Shown here piece by piece: positions 61,755-64,000 of a stretch of DNA of 64,000 nucleotides. The DNA comes from Chitinophaga niastensis (lineage in GTDB: Bacteria > Bacteroidota > Bacteroidia > Chitinophagales > Chitinophagaceae): assembly GCF_003014755.1 (NCBI RefSeq), contig NZ_PYAW01000001.1, forward strand, positions 868,001-932,000, written 5' to 3'. The notes beneath the pieces were generated by a model. That model was not told the origin of the DNA. It made no database searches and worked only from the letters and a program-made list of their open reading frames with translations. Numbering within the stretch: the stretch's first letter is position 1; each line of letters opens with the position of its first letter. Made by a program: the position numbers and the translations under genes.

Positions 61755-64000
61755 TTACTTACTACCTAACCTGCTCTTTTCATCGCTGTTACTACGGTCC
61801 ATTTCCTTTACAGTAAAGGCTTTCCCAAGCTTGAAATTATATATCAACTGAAGGGCTATGCTCTGTGTCTGATTTTTTTCCAGACCATTTTGAATGTAGT
61901 GTTGGTAGATTGTTTTTGTTCTGCTCTTTTCTGTGTTAAACACATCGTTCACATTTATTTTGGCTATCAGTTTATCTTTCATGAATGCCTTCTGTAATCC
62001 CATATCTATTCTGTAAAAACCATCTACAGCTATATTACCCTGCATGATGTTTGAATAATATAATCCACTTACACTGAGCCTCATTTTGGCTGGTAACACT
62101 ATGTCCTGGGCGGTTTGTATAAATACTATAGGCTTATTGTACTGGAAGTCTTTGAACTTCATCTTTTCCTGTTTGAAAGCAAAAGTGTTGTTCATATTCC
62201 ACCATTTGGTTACCTGTAATGGCGTACTCAATATGACAATGTAGTTATCACGTATATCCAGATTTTCCGGCGCATAATATACGGACAGGCTGTCTCCTGG
62301 GCGTGTGTGTAAGATATTGAAGATGACATCATTGGCCCTTTGATAGATAAACGATAAGGAATAATCTTCGTGATAGGTATACGTCAACTGAAATGAGTTG
62401 GCATATTGAGGTTTCAGATACGGATTTCCTTCAAGAGTAGTATAGTTATCAATATATATTACAAATGGATTCAGTTGGGTATAGGAAGGCCTGTCAATAC
62501 CTCTTCTGAAAGAGAACGCAATACTGTTGCCTGCTTTTTCGTTCAGGGTCTTCTGCAGGAACAGACTTGGAAACCATCCCAGGTAACTTTTCCGGTTATC
62601 TCTGACAGTATCAGCTGTCAGCAGATGCCCGTCTGTATTGGTGTATTCTGCACGTAATCCTATTTTGATGTCGGTTTTAAAAACCGTGCCTGTATAGTTT
62701 AAGAAACCTGCATAGATATCTTCTTTATACCGGTATTGGTAGCTTTGGGTTAGATCCTTTATCCAGGTTGCATTTTTAAAGTTTTCGAATTGTACATCAT
62801 TATCAATAGCAGCCATTACCAACTTGCCACCCAAACTGATAGCTGCCGATTTAGATAATGGTTTATCCAGTTTTATATCCGCTGAATATACCTGGGAGTT
62901 GGCCGGTATCGTATTACGATACGAGGTGTCTCCAAATCTCCCGCTTACTTCGTCGTAATAATTGGAAGCTGCACTGTTCTTTTTGGTAGAGGTATTCCAG
63001 GTATAATCTGTTGTGAAAGTAAGAGCAGTACCCAGTGAGTCTAATTTTATATTATAATTATATCCAAGGTTGTTATAAGATGCATCATGATTTTGAGGGA
63101 AAATACCATTCAATACAATGTCTTTAGCACCGGTATTTCCGAGGGTAGTAATAGTTTGATAAGGAGATTTTTCCTTCCAGCCGGAATTGGAATATTCAAT
63201 TCCCATGTACTGATTCTTATTGATATCGTAGATTCCACCTACTCTTAACCTGCGGCCGGCATAAGTATCTTTTCTGAATGAACTTTCTTTGTAATTAAAA
63301 TCTCCCTTGTCATTTGTTCTGGTAGTCCAGTCACTTCCATATCCGTTATCCCAGTTCATACTGTAGCTACCAAACAGGGTCACCTTATTCTGTTTATAAT
63401 TCAACGATGCGCTTTCACCTGCTCCTGCATACCTGCCTTGTACATAGCTACTGCTGATGGAACCATTGAGTCCGTCTTTTCGTTGCTTTTTGTACACGAT
63501 ATTAATGAGCCCTCCGGCAGACGCAGCATATTCTGCTGGTGGATTAGCAATTATTTCTATGCTGGCTATTTCTTCTGCTCTCAGCGTAGTAAGAAAATTA
63601 ATCAGCTCAGCACCGGCTAAATTCAACATTCTTCCGTTCAGCATTACCCTTGCATGTGTGATGCCGTTTATGCTTATGTTTCCGTTTAGTACAGATACAC
63701 CTGGTGCCAGTTTAAATAACTCCAGTGAAGATTTACCTGCAGTCAGCGGATTACTCTGTACATTCAATACTACCCTGTCTACTTTGCGGGTAATTAAAGG
63801 AGGATTACCTACTACTGTTACTTCTTTTAAGTTATCAGACTTGGTATTAAGTGTGATACGACCCATGTCTGCATTTGCAAAAGAAGCAATGTTCACGCTG
63901 TACAAATCATAGTTAAGCTGGAATATTTTCAACACATAAGCTTCCCCTGCTTTGGCTTCCAGTTTAAACGTTCCTTTCTCACCAGAGGTAGTTTGTGCTA
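61755..64000 (-). CDS. TonB-dependent outer-membrane beta-barrel receptor (CarboxypepD_reg-plug-barrel), cut by window edge
   Basis: At least 748 residues are visible; the frame stays open to base 64000, where the segment TSGEKGTFKLEAKAGEAY reads as the end of a carboxypeptidase-regulatory-like domain. Plug (NLKEVTVVGNPPLITRKVDR, then APGVSVLNGNISINGI, IASIEIIANPPAEYAAS) and a long barrel (TYNYNIKLDS-type strands to KINVNDVFNTEKSRTK and the final LIYNFKLGKAF) follow, as in the outer-membrane beta-barrel family (OMP_b-brl_3). It lies 97 bases upstream of the precursor gene on the same strand, so it may take part in uptake, immunity or export of the peptide (inference). Confidence 0.88.
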   Translation of the reverse strand, partial: AQTTSGEKGTFKLEAKAGEAYVLKIFQLNYDLYSVNIASFANADMGRITLNTKSDNLKEVTVVGNPPLITRKVDRVVLNVQSNPLTAGKSSLELFKLAPGVSVLNGNISINGITHARVMLNGRMLNLAGAELINFLTTLRAEEIASIEIIANPPAEYAASAGGLINIVYKKQRKDGLNGSISSSYVQGRYAGAGESASLNYKQNKVTLFGSYSMNWDNGYGSDWTTRTNDKGDFNYKESSFRKDTYAGRRLRVGGIYDINKNQYMGIEYSNSGWKEKSPYQTITTLGNTGAKDIVLNGIFPQNHDASYNNLGYNYNIKLDSLGTALTFTTDYTWNTSTKKNSAASNYYDEVSGRFGDTSYRNTIPANSQVYSADIKLDKPLSKSAAISLGGKLVMAAIDNDVQFENFKNATWIKDLTQSYQYRYKEDIYAGFLNYTGTVFKTDIKIGLRAEYTNTDGHLLTADTVRDNRKSYLGWFPSLFLQKTLNEKAGNSIAFSFRRGIDRPSYTQLNPFVIYIDNYTTLEGNPYLKPQYANSFQLTYTYHEDYSLSFIYQRANDVIFNILHTRPGDSLSVYYAPENLDIRDNYIVILSTPLQVTKWWNMNNTFAFKQEKMKFKDFQYNKPIVFIQTAQDIVLPAKMRLSVSGLYYSNIMQGNIAVDGFYRIDMGLQKAFMKDKLIAKINVNDVFNTEKSRTKTIYQHYIQNGLEKNQTQSIALQLIYNFKLGKAFTVKEMDRSNSDEKSRLGSK

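Overview
The window reads as chromosomal DNA of a Bacteroidota bacterium, most likely a Chitinophaga-like member of the Chitinophagaceae (inference from gene content; no 16S rRNA gene is present). Supporting signs are several upstream regions with the Bacteroidota -7 box TAnnTTTG, few Shine-Dalgarno sequences, an NrtR-controlled NAD salvage cluster, lipoproteins with short Bacteroidota-style lipoboxes, a TonB-dependent outer-membrane beta-barrel receptor and a double-glycine radical-SAM peptide cluster.

Layout. 1-2.6 kb: thiamine genes thiS-thiC-thiE on the minus strand under a TPP riboswitch (thiE is cut by the left edge). 2.7-7.7 kb: a lipoprotein, a small membrane protein, a fatty acid hydroxylase, dnaN and a class I aminotransferase. 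8-15 kb: two tandem TetR regulators and a TolC/MFP/RND efflux operon. 15-21 kb: a beta-propeller protein, then a minus-strand NAD salvage cluster (nrtR, NMN adenylyltransferase/Nudix, NAMPT-type phosphoribosyltransferase, and a methyltransferase with an NMNAT-like N-terminus), with two NrtR-like operators around one promoter. 21-31 kb: an M28 peptidase homologue with altered catalytic residues, gcvT, an SRPBCC protein, comB, an MBL-fold protein and a large SWIM/SNF2 helicase. 31.5-40.5 kb: a complete kdpFABC potassium pump locus with a porin, a KdpD sensor domain and a separate histidine kinase, but no adjacent KdpE. 40.5-51 kb: a hybrid histidine kinase, an outer-membrane protein, an enoyl-CoA hydratase, an S9 peptidase, hflX, a Rieske protein and a GT39 glycosyltransferase. 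51.2 kb: tRNA-Asn, after which the content becomes accessory.

The most interesting locus is 53.7-61.7 kb. It is a tightly packed minus-strand operon that looks like a peptide natural product (RiPP) pathway: a 64-aa precursor with a double-glycine leader, two cysteines and a mucin-like Thr/Pro tail; a radical SAM/SPASM maturase; a second maturase-like protein without the radical SAM cysteines; an all-helical protein of unknown function; a two-domain glycosyltransferase; a LanC-like toroid protein without visible zinc ligands; and a GT4-like glycosyltransferase. It resembles the GG-Bacteroidales peptide systems, but combining a two-domain glycosyltransferase and a LanC-like protein with a Thr/Pro-tailed precursor suggests a glycosylated peptide. 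A TonB-dependent receptor directly upstream on the same strand runs off the right edge. No LanB dehydratase or C39-peptidase transporter is visible.

Gaps between genes carry three families of AT-rich inverted repeats: long palindromes ending in CTCCCGATTAG (three sites), TTAGC-rich arms at gene 3' ends (four sites) and AATTCG-rich arms. They are reported separately because genes do not explain them.
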